From CAYSTL01 sp964516805 (lineage in GTDB: Archaea; Thermoplasmatota; Thermoplasmata; Halarchaeoplasmatales; Halarchaeoplasmataceae): a stretch of DNA of 64,000 nt. Shown here one piece after another: positions 8,126 to 16,489 of the stretch; the first letter of the stretch is position 1, and every line of letters starts with the position of its first letter. The stretch is from NCBI GenBank assembly GCA_964516805.1, contig CAZEXI010000002.1, positions 1 through 64,000 on the forward strand. Direction: 5' to 3'. The notes under the pieces are model-generated. The model was not told where the DNA came from and did no database searches. It worked only from the letters and a program-made list of their open reading frames with translations. The position numbers and the translations under genes are program-made.

Positions 8126-8644
8126 ATGAAAGATCTGCTGGAGTTAGATAGTAGAAGGGAGATATATGAGTTGGTAGAGGACCAACCTGGAGTTCATCTC
8201 AGTAAGATCGCAGATATGCTAGAGATGAACGTATCTCTAGCGGAATATCACCTTAGATTTTTGGAGAAAAATGATCTAGTCAAATCGGTTAAGAAAAAAG
8301 GATACAAAAGATACTTTCCGACCAAAGAGATGGTGGAGTCTAAAGATAAAGAGATTCTTTTCGAACTTAGAAAAGAAGTTCCACTTACTATAGTTTTTTT
8401 ACTGATAGAAAATGGAAAGATGACTCATAAGGACATACTAAAAGAGATGGATATGGCAAAATCAACGTTATCTTATCATCTTAAAAAATTAGAAGATATG
8501 GACATACTAGATTCGAAGAAATATGGGAAAAATAAAGGGTATTCTTTGAAAGATAGAAAAGGATTGGTGCAACTACTTGTCAAGTACAAACCACATGACG
8601 TATTGGATGGATTTGCAGATATATGGAAGGATCTAAGTATCTGA
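8126..8644 (+). CDS. Two-domain winged-helix transcriptional regulator
   Basis: This 172-residue protein contains two winged helix-turn-helix domains. The first (residues ~5-70) includes GVHLSKIADMLEMNVSLAEYH and a basic wing KKKGYKRYF; the second (~80-160) includes MTHKDILKEMDMAKSTLSYH and wing KKYGKNKGYSL. The HLxxLE pattern after each recognition helix is typical of ArsR/MarR-like archaeal regulators. It is translationally close to the small membrane protein at 7858 and overlaps by 12 bases with the convergent gene at 8633. It may control the surface-protein genes upstream; that is inference from proximity. Confidence 0.8.
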   Translation: MKDLLELDSRREIYELVEDQPGVHLSKIADMLEMNVSLAEYHLRFLEKNDLVKSVKKKGYKRYFPTKEMVESKDKEILFELRKEVPLTIVFLLIENGKMTHKDILKEMDMAKSTLSYHLKKLEDMDILDSKKYGKNKGYSLKDRKGLVQLLVKYKPHDVLDGFADIWKDLSI

Positions 8645-9544
8645 TTTTATACCCAACAGCTCTCCTACTTCTTTCAATTTTTCTTCCTCAACATCAAACA
8701 TCCAGTCTTCTTCTAAAATATCTCTTAAGATAGGTAGAAGCTTTTCTACGTCCTCGAATTTAGATATCATCCTTTTATAGATATCTGGTGTGACATCATA
8801 CATGTATATCAGGTCATCTAGACCATAGTTCATCTTCTCTATATCTGTCGGAGTAGCCATACACTTCTGAGGCATGAACGGACAGGTGATAGTATCTCTT
8901 TGTATAGAAAATTCAAAGAATTTCTGACACATCGGGCAGTAATATTTACCCATAGGCATGTCTCCAAGTATATCCACAGAATCAAATAATATGTCTTTTT
9001 TAAATCCCAATTCGTCTTTCAGTTTCGGAACTGCTATTCTCAGTAATTCAAAGAGCTTATCTTTATCCCATACTTTCTCTACATCAGTAATTACAAAAGT
9101 TACTTCGTTTTCACCAACTCTCTGTGCTGTCTCACATCCACTGACCGTTATAATAAAACTTTTCAAAGTTTGAAGTGGTTGTTCTTCAAATTGTATATTC
9201 CAATCGGTTAGAAAATTCATGTAAACATCAACTAATATCTCTGCTTCATCTTTATCGATTATTTGTGCCAATAATTTTTGTGGTATATTGGGGTAAAATA
9301 AACCAAATCTTTCCAATCCTTCTGTAGATTCTGGAGAAAAGTTCTCGACAGCAATAGGTGTATTGATACAAACTTTTGGCATGTATGGACATGTTGGTTC
9401 ATCAAGTTCGAATAACTTTTTACATGTGACACACCAGTATCTACCAGATTCAGACCTCCTTCCCTTTGGTAATGATTCCACTTTATCTATTACTTTTTGT
9501 TTATTTTTAAACATATCCTGATATATTGATTTTAAAGTATACAT
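8633..9544 (-). CDS. Protein with duplicated Cys-rich zinc module, unknown
   Basis: The 303-residue protein carries the same unusual motif twice. The first copy is YWCVTCKKLFELDEPTCPYM followed by PKVCINTP at about residues 36-64. The second is YYCPMCQKFFEF, then TCPFMPQKCMATP at about 201-232. Each has CxxC, a CP(F/Y)MP turn and a final Cys, which suits a four-Cys metal site. The segment between has mixed alpha/beta character. The N-terminal and C-terminal halves may be an old duplication. The ATG at 9544 is the only early start with a TATA-like box upstream. I do not recognise the family. The gene ends inside the convergent regulator gene. Confidence 0.6.
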   Translation of the reverse strand: MYTLKSIYQDMFKNKQKVIDKVESLPKGRRSESGRYWCVTCKKLFELDEPTCPYMPKVCINTPIAVENFSPESTEGLERFGLFYPNIPQKLLAQIIDKDEAEILVDVYMNFLTDWNIQFEEQPLQTLKSFIITVSGCETAQRVGENEVTFVITDVEKVWDKDKLFELLRIAVPKLKDELGFKKDILFDSVDILGDMPMGKYYCPMCQKFFEFSIQRDTITCPFMPQKCMATPTDIEKMNYGLDDLIYMYDVTPDIYKRMISKFEDVEKLLPILRDILEEDWMFDVEEEKLKEVGELLGIKSDT

Positions 9545-9605
9545 CTTTTTCGATTAGACTCTCTCATTAAATTTTAATACCTAATAAAAGATTCCCTAAA
9601 TAGAT

Positions 9606-12269
9606 ATGAGCGTTGATTGGTATTCATTATCCATAGATAGAGTCTTCAAGAATCTCAAATCTTCTGAAAAGGGTTTAACACAAGAAGAAGTTAAAAAAAG
9701 GCAGGAAAAATATGGGAAAAACGAGATCGAAGAAGGAGAGAAGATATCTCCGATAAGGATATTTTTGGATCAATTTCAAGATTTTCTTATATGGATACTG
9801 ATCATCGCTGCGATAATCTCTTTTGCTGTAGGTCATCGTATAGATTCCTACCTGATTTTAACAATAGTTTTTGCTAATGGGATATTTGGATTCTTCCAAG
9901 ATTGGAAAGCTGAACAATCGATAGAGGCTTTACGGGACCTGGCATCTCCAGAAGCTATAGTTCTTAGGGATGGTAAAAAAAAGAAAGTTGATTCTTCAGA
10001 AATAGTTCCTGGTGACATCGTATTTCTTTCACAGGGTGGTTCTGTACCTGCTGATGCAAGGATAATAGAACAGCAGAACATGGAAGTGGATGAATCTGCC
10101 CTTACTGGTGAAAGCGTTGCTGTTAATAAAAAAGATCATGTTTTGGAAGGAAAGATCGACCTGGCTGAAAGAGAGAACATGGTTTACAAAGACACAAACG
10201 TTGTTAAAGGTAAAGGTAAGGCTGTCGTAGTTCAGACCGGTATGGATACAGAGATAGGAAAGATCGCTACCGAGTTACAGCAGGTCGAAGAGGATGAAAC
10301 CGTTTTCCAAAGAGAAGTGAACAATCTCGGTAAACGTATTGGTATTATCATATTACTTATCTGCGCAGCACTCATTCCGATACTTTACTTTAGGGGTGAA
10401 CCAATACTAACCTCATTCATTACAGCCATAGCCTTGGCTGTCGCTGCAGTCCCAGAAGGTTTGCCAGCAGTTGTGACCCTGACTTTAGCTCTTGGTACCA
10501 GAAAGATGTTGAATAAAAAAGCTCTAGTAAGGCGATTACCAGTTATAGAGTCATTGGGTTCAGTAGATGTAATATGTACAGATAAAACGGGTACACTTAC
10601 AGAAAGCAGGATGGTTGTCAAAAAGATATTTTTCAACGGTAATGAAATAGACGTATCAGGCGGTTTTTCTACAGAAGGTGAGTTTACCTCTGATGGTGAA
10701 CCTGTAGATCCTGAGGAGCTAAGACAGATCCTTCAAACAGGAGCCTTATGCAATGATTCAGAAGTCCAAGATGATGAAATCATCGGTGATCCTACTGAAG
10801 CTGCCTTGATACAGTCTGCTCAAAAGGCTGGATTCGAAAGAGATGAACTAGAGAAAAAATATCGCAGGATTGACGAGATACCATTTTCCTCAGACAGAAA
10901 GATGATGACAACTATACACGATGGACCTGGTGATAACGATAGAGCATTTGTTAAAGGAGCTCCAGAGGTTATATTGGATAAATGTACGAGATATTACGAC
11001 GATGGCGAGTTGAAAGAACTTACCGAAGAGAAGAAAAAAGAATTTATCGAGAAAAACGAGGAATTTGCTAATAACGCTCTTAGAGTTCTCGCCATGGCTT
11101 ACAGGCAGGTTGAACTAGGTGAGGTCGAGGATGAGGATAAAAAGGAGATAATAGAAGCGGATAAAGGAGAACTAGAACAGGATCTGATCTTCCTAGGACT
11201 TCAAGGTATGATCGATCCACCTAGAGAAGAAGTAAAAGAAGCAATAGAGACCTGTAGGGATGCCGGAATAAGGACAGTGATGATCACTGGAGACAATGCA
11301 ATGACAGCTAGAGCTATTGGTAGAGAACTAGGATTCAAAGGTAAAGTGATGACTGGTAGCGAATTGGACGATATCTCTGAAGATGAACTAAAAAAAGTCG
11401 TTGAAGAAGTAGATATTTTTGCAAGAGTCTCGCCATCTCACAAAGTCAATATTTTAAGAGCTTTAAAATCACAGGACCATATAGTTGCTATGACTGGTGA
11501 CGGTGTTAACGATGCACCTGCTCTTAAAGAATCAGACGTTGGAACAGCAATGGGGAAAAGAGGAACCGACGTTTCTCAGCAGGCTTCTGATATGGTCCTT
11601 TTGGATGATAACTTCAAAACAATAAAGGATGCGATAGAGGAAGGAAGAGGTATATTTGATAATCTTCGTAAGTTTGTCAATCTACTTTTATCAGGTAATC
11701 TAGGTGAAGTTTTGATAGTACTTATAGCCACTTTGATCGGGTTAGGTTTGCCTTTAACAGCTGTTATGCTTCTATGGGTAAACTTACTCACCGATGGACT
11801 TCCTGCACTTGCAATGGGTGTAGATAGGGGATCTGACGAGATAATGAAGAGAAAACCAAGAGGTAAGAATGAGGACATCATCGATAAGACACTAGGATTT
11901 TCAATAGCATGGATAGGATTCTGGGTTACACTGATCTGTCTATCCTTGTTCAGATTTGGATTGAGCGATGGAGTAGATAAAGCTAGAACTTTAGCGTTCA
12001 CTTCACTGGTTGTTTTAGAGTTGATCGAAGTCATACCAATAAGATCAAGATATGGTACGCCTTTATTCTCAAATAAGTGGCTAGGAATGGCAATAGCAAC
12101 ATCATTAATAATGCAAATGGCTGTACTGTACACTCCACTTAACAGTTACTTCAAGGTTGTACCACTCGGTATAAACTCATGGATGATGATCTCTATTGGT
12201 ATAGGTATATTCATCTTTGCAATGCTGGCGATGAGAATAATAGAAGATAAATTCATCCGAAAAGGATGA
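9606..12269 (+). CDS. P-type cation ATPase, Ca2+ (PMR1/PacL) type
   Basis: This 887-residue enzyme has the complete P2-type plan: an N-terminal cation-ATPase domain, actuator motif TGES near residue 167, PEGLPA in M4 near 283, phosphorylation motif CDKTGTL near 325, a nucleotide-binding domain with KGAPE, hinge motif TGDGVNDAPALK near 629, and six C-terminal helices. It exports cations, most likely calcium or manganese, from the cytoplasm at the cost of ATP. PEGL with downstream NLLTDGLPA (M6) is characteristic of calcium-type pumps rather than heavy-metal or Kdp types. It is monocistronic with a TATA-like TTTAATAC about 28 bases before the ATG and no Shine-Dalgarno. Confidence 0.93.
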   Translation: MSVDWYSLSIDRVFKNLKSSEKGLTQEEVKKRQEKYGKNEIEEGEKISPIRIFLDQFQDFLIWILIIAAIISFAVGHRIDSYLILTIVFANGIFGFFQDWKAEQSIEALRDLASPEAIVLRDGKKKKVDSSEIVPGDIVFLSQGGSVPADARIIEQQNMEVDESALTGESVAVNKKDHVLEGKIDLAERENMVYKDTNVVKGKGKAVVVQTGMDTEIGKIATELQQVEEDETVFQREVNNLGKRIGIIILLICAALIPILYFRGEPILTSFITAIALAVAAVPEGLPAVVTLTLALGTRKMLNKKALVRRLPVIESLGSVDVICTDKTGTLTESRMVVKKIFFNGNEIDVSGGFSTEGEFTSDGEPVDPEELRQILQTGALCNDSEVQDDEIIGDPTEAALIQSAQKAGFERDELEKKYRRIDEIPFSSDRKMMTTIHDGPGDNDRAFVKGAPEVILDKCTRYYDDGELKELTEEKKKEFIEKNEEFANNALRVLAMAYRQVELGEVEDEDKKEIIEADKGELEQDLIFLGLQGMIDPPREEVKEAIETCRDAGIRTVMITGDNAMTARAIGRELGFKGKVMTGSELDDISEDELKKVVEEVDIFARVSPSHKVNILRALKSQDHIVAMTGDGVNDAPALKESDVGTAMGKRGTDVSQQASDMVLLDDNFKTIKDAIEEGRGIFDNLRKFVNLLLSGNLGEVLIVLIATLIGLGLPLTAVMLLWVNLLTDGLPALAMGVDRGSDEIMKRKPRGKNEDIIDKTLGFSIAWIGFWVTLICLSLFRFGLSDGVDKARTLAFTSLVVLELIEVIPIRSRYGTPLFSNKWLGMAIATSLIMQMAVLYTPLNSYFKVVPLGINSWMMISIGIGIFIFAMLAMRIIEDKFIRKG

Positions 12270-12356
12270 CAACAATAAATACATCAAGGGGAGCTATATC
12301 CATGGAAAGTTATATATAGCTGCAGCACGACAGTATGACAATGTACAATGATAAAA

Positions 12357-12364
12357 GGAGGTGA
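12357..12364 (+). promoter_or_regulatory. Strong Shine-Dalgarno deciding the CspA start
   Basis: GGAGGTGA ends seven bases before ATG 12372. An in-frame ATG at 12348 precedes it but would place the site inside the coding region, and the eight extra residues do not fit the family. A TATA-like TTATATATAG lies at 12310-12319. Confidence 0.75.
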
Positions 12365-12371
12365 ACTAGAA

Positions 12372-12566
12372 ATGAAAGGAAAAGTTAAATTCTTTAATAG
12401 AATGAAAAACTTCGGATTTATCGAACCAGAAGATCGTGGAGAAGACCTATTCGTACACCGCAGTGATATCGAAGGCGATGTCCTACAAGAAGGTGATGAA
12501 GTAGAATTCAAGAAAGAACAAGGCGAGAGAGGTCCTCGTGCAGTACAAGTTAAAAAGCTAAATTAA
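12372..12566 (+). CDS. cspA: Cold-shock domain protein (CspA family)
   Basis: The 64-residue product is a single cold-shock OB-fold domain: MKGKVKFFNRMKNFGFI at the start holds RNP1 (KNFGFI in place of the usual KGYGFI), DLFVHRSDI is RNP2, and GDEVEFK with GPRAVQV forms the last strands. These proteins bind single-stranded RNA and DNA and act as RNA chaperones. Length and strand order are full. It is monocistronic with its own TATA box and an unusually perfect Shine-Dalgarno site, unlike the leaderless neighbours. Csp genes are scattered in archaea and common in bacteria, so acquisition by transfer is plausible but not shown. Confidence 0.93.
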   Translation: MKGKVKFFNRMKNFGFIEPEDRGEDLFVHRSDIEGDVLQEGDEVEFKKEQGERGPRAVQVKKLN

Positions 12567-12687
12567 GTATCTGTGTAGTTAGTAACTATTATCGTACTTA
12601 TCTCGAACCCTTTTAAAAATTTTTCTTAAATTAACTTTCTTATTAAAAATATATATATCAATACCACCTTTTCTGCTCTAGATTTCC

Positions 12688-13548
12688 ATGAATCATCACT
12701 CATTCCTAGATAATTTTTCGATCTGGTTAGGACTTCCGTTTTTGTGGAATAAGAAATATTTCAGGAATAATATCGAAAGTCCTGGGGTCAAAGATTCTCT
12801 TTATGATATCAAACTAGATTTTCCTAAAATAAATGGAGAAGGGGAATATAAAGTAAAAGCTGATTCAAATAATGGAAAGATGAATGCTAAATTTAAGGTT
12901 AAACTTGATAGAGGAAAAAAATTTCCAACTATTATATATCATCATGGAAACGCTGAAAGTCCTTATGATAAAGGATTTAATAAAATATTTTCAAAGAAAA
13001 AAGGAGATATTAACGCTAATCTTATAGTTGTAAGAGAACCATTCCAGGACTCACTAAGAACATATATGAACAAGTTAAAGAATCTAGAGAATTTCGTATA
13101 CATGTTAGCGACCACAGTGAAGACTACTGAAGAAATAATAGCTCAATACAGAAGTTCGAGCAACAATATAGTTTCAGGTATTAGTTTAGGAGGATGGGTT
13201 ACTAACATGCATCGTGCTTACTATAATACTGCAGACCATTACGTGCCTCTGCTAGCTGGAGCTAAATTGGGTGATCTATTCACTGACTCGACATATAGAA
13301 AGATCACCTCGGATAAGGCGCTTAAAGAAAAAGAGAAAGTCAAAAACACCTTAAATTTTGAAGATGATTTTAAGTCTATCAAATCAAATAATGTTCATCC
13401 ATTACTGGCAAGATACGACCAATACATAGAATATGATGTTCAAAAAACATCTTATGGGGATCTAGATATCAATGTAATAGATAAAGGTCATATTACAGCA
13501 GCTAGATCTTATGATATACTAAGAGATCACATCTTATCTCAGCTATGA
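12688..13548 (+). CDS. Alpha/beta-hydrolase fold protein
   Basis: The 286-residue protein shows alpha/beta-hydrolase landmarks: PTIIYHHGNAES, the strand and oxyanion HG segment at about residue 90; GISLGGW, the GxSxG nucleophile elbow near residue 165; a candidate acidic residue in LLARYDQYI near 240; and a late histidine in DKGHITA near 270. The family hydrolyses esters, thioesters or lipids; the substrate here is unknown. The N-terminal ~60 residues are unusual, with a short hydrophobic patch LGLPFLW, and no clear signal peptide. A TATA-like AAAATATATATATC lies about 35 bases upstream. It stands alone before a 400-base non-coding stretch. Confidence 0.72.
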   Translation: MNHHSFLDNFSIWLGLPFLWNKKYFRNNIESPGVKDSLYDIKLDFPKINGEGEYKVKADSNNGKMNAKFKVKLDRGKKFPTIIYHHGNAESPYDKGFNKIFSKKKGDINANLIVVREPFQDSLRTYMNKLKNLENFVYMLATTVKTTEEIIAQYRSSSNNIVSGISLGGWVTNMHRAYYNTADHYVPLLAGAKLGDLFTDSTYRKITSDKALKEKEKVKNTLNFEDDFKSIKSNNVHPLLARYDQYIEYDVQKTSYGDLDINVIDKGHITAARSYDILRDHILSQL

Positions 13549-13675
13549 TTCTTTTTTATTCTATCTGCTTTGTATAAAAATCTTTCTTATTGAATTATAA
13601 ATAGACAAAATTTTGATGGATGCTTTTCTTTAATTAATTCGAATTTTGTTCAATAAGGTCTTTAAAGGAGCTTAT

Positions 13676-13806
13676 GTAATTATCAATCGCCAGCAGGGGT
13701 AATTTAGTTAGCCTTACCTTCCATACCAACCAATGCTATCTTTTTTATCCCCTGTTGGCATACAATTTTCTCTTTAGTATTAGTTCAAAATTGATAACAA
13801 TTACAC
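13676..13806. repeat. Nested imperfect inverted repeat in intergenic region
   Basis: The gap 13549-13966 holds no convincing ORF. Within it GCCAGCAGGGG (13688-13698) pairs with CCCCTGTTGGC (about 13750-13760), and GTAATTATCAAT (13676-13687) is mirrored by ATTGATAACAATTAC (about 13792-13806) with a three-base gap. The inner stem could form in RNA of either strand, with a ~50-base loop. It may be a MITE-like element, a structured RNA or an attachment-type palindrome. No target-site duplication was identified. Confidence 0.4.
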
Positions 13807-13861
13807 ATTTGTTAATTACAATATTTGATTAAATTATCTATTTTTAGAAAATCCTGAAAAA

Positions 13862-13953
13862 TTATTTATAACGCCTTTAATCATCTTTTATTGTTACAAA
13901 TCATGTATGATACATCACGATAATCACCCTCCCTCCCTTTTTTGTTTTTTTTA
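13862..13953 (+). other. Candidate short transcript with TATA-like box and T-tract
   Basis: TTATTTATAACG at about 13861-13872 resembles a TATA box, and CCTCCCTCCC followed by T6-G-T8 at about 13929-13952 would act as an archaeal T-rich terminator on the plus strand. The enclosed ~55 bases hold no ORF of note and a small ATGTATGATACAT palindrome. It could equally be a bidirectional terminator for the convergent minus-strand gene at 13967. Confidence 0.25.
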
Positions 13954-13966
13954 GCTATTATTTATC

Positions 13967-16195
13967 TCAGTAATATCTTCTTTTAACATAGACCATAACT
14001 ATTGATACAAATACGCAAATAGCCCCTATAAGGACATATTTGTTTTCCGATATAGATTGGGCATTATCTTTATTTTTATTCTTATTAGTGTATTCTGAAA
14101 GGACAATTTCTGAGATCAATTTTGATTCATTAGTTGTCTCATTTCGGATATATTTTTCACTTTTAACTATATTTTTTACTTTTTTTGAATAATAAAAAAG
14201 GTTGTATTCCTTGATTTCGTTATAATCATCTTCATTTGAATATTCTTTTATAACGTAAACATCAAATGTTCCAGCACCTACTGTTATCTCTCTCTTATCC
14301 AAACATGAATACCTCAGTCTTTTTATATCTGGATCGAAATTAGATGACTTTTTATACTTCCCAGATGACAAGTCCCATTCCTTACCTACTCTTAAAGGTT
14401 TTATTATGCAGTTTCTAGGAGGTACAAAGAAATTCTCGTCTGTTTCCAAAAGTGCAAATCCTTTTTTTGTCCTATATTCAAACCATTCACTTTTAACTTC
14501 TGAACTACCGTATTCAGCTGATATACTTTTTTTTACTTTATAACATTCAAAAACAACACCTTTACGTTCTTTTTTTATGGAATCAGAAACAATTTCCACT
14601 TCCTTAAAATAATCATCATCTCCTTTCTTTACGTACGTCCACTTATCTCCCACATCATAATCTAGAGTGTAACGATTTTCCCCATAATTATCAGATATAG
14701 ACAGAACCTGGATGCTCGTTTTATCTGATAAGTCACTTTCACCATTTTCTCCTTCGGCAGTTATTCTGTAGTGATAATATGAACCAAAAACAACATCATT
14801 ATCAATTAAAGTGGTTTTATTTTTATTAACAGAATCATAATATTCGTACTCCTCCTTATCTATATGGTATCCATAATCATTATATCTCTCACATCTATAT
14901 ATATTGAATTTTTCTATTTTAATTTCATCAGCATTAGTTGGTTTTTCCCACTCTAGATGTACTTCACCCCTTTTTTGTTCTATTGTTAGATTTTGAGGGG
15001 GTGTCAGTACTGAGCTAAGTTTATAAAAATATCCCTCTTTAGAGATTAGACTACTTTTTTTACACCCTAAATAAATATTCCCTTCCTTATCCATCGTAGG
15101 TGAAGTCATATCTAGTTCAGTATTTATTTTTAAATCACACAATAATGAACCGTTTTTATCATAGGCATAAATTCCTGTATAACCAATAAAAGATCCATCT
15201 CCAGCCATGTAAATAGTACCAGAATCATCTATCATCAAGTCATTATCATTAGTTTCAACCGTTTTTTCCCAAATTTTATTACCTTCTTTATCGAAGGAAT
15301 ATAACGTCCCCATAGGTTCTACAGCATAAACCCTGTCTTCACCTATCGCTATGGTCGTTTTCCAATAAGTACTATATCTAGAAAAAATATTCCTTTTCCA
15401 TCTTAAATTACCTTCAGAATTTAAAGAATATATATATCCATCACTAGAACCAAAATATATATTCCCTTCCTTAGAAACAGAAGCTGATCCTAAGATTTCT
15501 CCCTGTGTCTTAAACGACCATTGTTTGTCTCCAGTTTGATCTACAGCATAGAGTCGGTTATCCCAACTTCCAAAATAGATAGTTCCATTATTACCAATAG
15601 CAGAGCTTGAATCAATCCAATTTTCACTTTTAAAGGTCCCAATTATATTTCCATCGGGATCCATAGAGTAAAACACCCCATATTGAGATTCAATTGTAGC
15701 TCCAAAATATATTCTTCCGCTTTTTCCTATTGTTGGTGATGTTATGGGGGCTAGTTCATAAATCTGGACCTTCCACTCGATAGTTCCATTGGAGTTTACT
15801 TTGTAAAAATAACCGTCGGTAGTTCCTACATAGATAAAACCTAGATTACTAACAGCAGGAGAAGTTTTAATTTCACCAGTTTTAACGGACCACTTTTCTT
15901 CCCCTGTTTTATTTAAAGCATACAAATAACCATCACTAGATCCAAAATAAATAGAACCATTAGGTCCGACAACTGCCTTTGATGAAACAGCACCACATTC
16001 ACTAAAGTTCCAATCTATACCTAGATCGTTGAATTCACCTGAAGCATCAGTCCTGCATGTATTTCTGGCATTTTGACCAAAACAAGGACTTGGACTTTCT
16101 GCCAATCCTTCCCCATGAATAGTCCTTAAAGAAGAACCAATAAATATCGGAAATAAAATCGTAAATACTATAAAGTACGTAATTACCTTCCTCAT
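13967..16195 (-). CDS. Secreted PQQ-like beta-propeller protein with FN3 domain and C-terminal anchor
   Basis: The 742-residue protein has a signal peptide (VITYFIVFTILFPIFIGSS), then residues ~70-390 containing at least seven blades with the PQQ-repeat pattern (IYFGSSDGYLYALN, GFIYVGTTDGYFYKVN, IYFGSWDNRLYAVD), a fibronectin type III domain at about 395-490 (PPQNLTIEQKRGEVHLEWE), a beta-rich region, and a C-terminal helix near 715-735 with an RRYY tail. It is probably displayed on the outer face of the membrane. PQQ-like repeats bind cofactors only in some members; here they are likely a scaffold. An in-frame ATG at 16195 with a signal sequence fixes the start. Confidence 0.85.
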   Translation of the reverse strand: MRKVITYFIVFTILFPIFIGSSLRTIHGEGLAESPSPCFGQNARNTCRTDASGEFNDLGIDWNFSECGAVSSKAVVGPNGSIYFGSSDGYLYALNKTGEEKWSVKTGEIKTSPAVSNLGFIYVGTTDGYFYKVNSNGTIEWKVQIYELAPITSPTIGKSGRIYFGATIESQYGVFYSMDPDGNIIGTFKSENWIDSSSAIGNNGTIYFGSWDNRLYAVDQTGDKQWSFKTQGEILGSASVSKEGNIYFGSSDGYIYSLNSEGNLRWKRNIFSRYSTYWKTTIAIGEDRVYAVEPMGTLYSFDKEGNKIWEKTVETNDNDLMIDDSGTIYMAGDGSFIGYTGIYAYDKNGSLLCDLKINTELDMTSPTMDKEGNIYLGCKKSSLISKEGYFYKLSSVLTPPQNLTIEQKRGEVHLEWEKPTNADEIKIEKFNIYRCERYNDYGYHIDKEEYEYYDSVNKNKTTLIDNDVVFGSYYHYRITAEGENGESDLSDKTSIQVLSISDNYGENRYTLDYDVGDKWTYVKKGDDDYFKEVEIVSDSIKKERKGVVFECYKVKKSISAEYGSSEVKSEWFEYRTKKGFALLETDENFFVPPRNCIIKPLRVGKEWDLSSGKYKKSSNFDPDIKRLRYSCLDKREITVGAGTFDVYVIKEYSNEDDYNEIKEYNLFYYSKKVKNIVKSEKYIRNETTNESKLISEIVLSEYTNKNKNKDNAQSISENKYVLIGAICVFVSIVMVYVKRRYY

Positions 16196-16310
16196 GATTA
16201 ATCAGATTTCTCATATATTAACTATATATATCCTTTTTCATTTGATATAAATGATTTCTTTAAAAAAATTTTTTAACCAATAATTTATTAAGGTTAATAT
16301 GTTAAAAAAA

Positions 16311-16384
16311 CGGACCCTGGGGGATTCGAACCCCCGTCCTCGGCTCCGAAGGCCAAAAGGATATCCAGACTACCCTAAGGGCCC
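16311..16384 (-). tRNA. tRNA-Arg (anticodon TCG)
   Basis: The minus strand folds into a full cloverleaf of 74 bases: acceptor GGGCCCT with AGGGTCC and discriminator G, D-arm with AGTCTGGATA loop, anticodon stem TTGGC/GCCGA with loop CTTCGGA (TCG), and T-arm GGGGG-TTCGAAT-CCCCC. No intron is needed and CCA is not encoded. The anticodon reads CGA and, with wobble, other CGN arginine codons. A TATA-like AATAATAAA lies 20-30 bases upstream. The D stem has one weak closing pair. Confidence 0.93.
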
Positions 16385-16489
16385 AAAATCAGACCTTTTA
16401 TTATTTATCTTAATATTGATTAAATGGGCTTTCAACTGTTGTTTATAATGGTGTAAGATATATCATTTTCCATGAAAATATGTTATTTA

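Noticed and set aside
11576..12133. 185-codon minus-strand ORF inside the P-type ATPase gene
   Set aside because: It is antisense to conserved membrane helices of the ATPase, has no family match and follows from the codon bias of the real gene.
13549..13966. Search for a protein gene in the gap after the hydrolase
   Set aside because: All frames are interrupted by frequent stops; only repeats and a T tract are visible.
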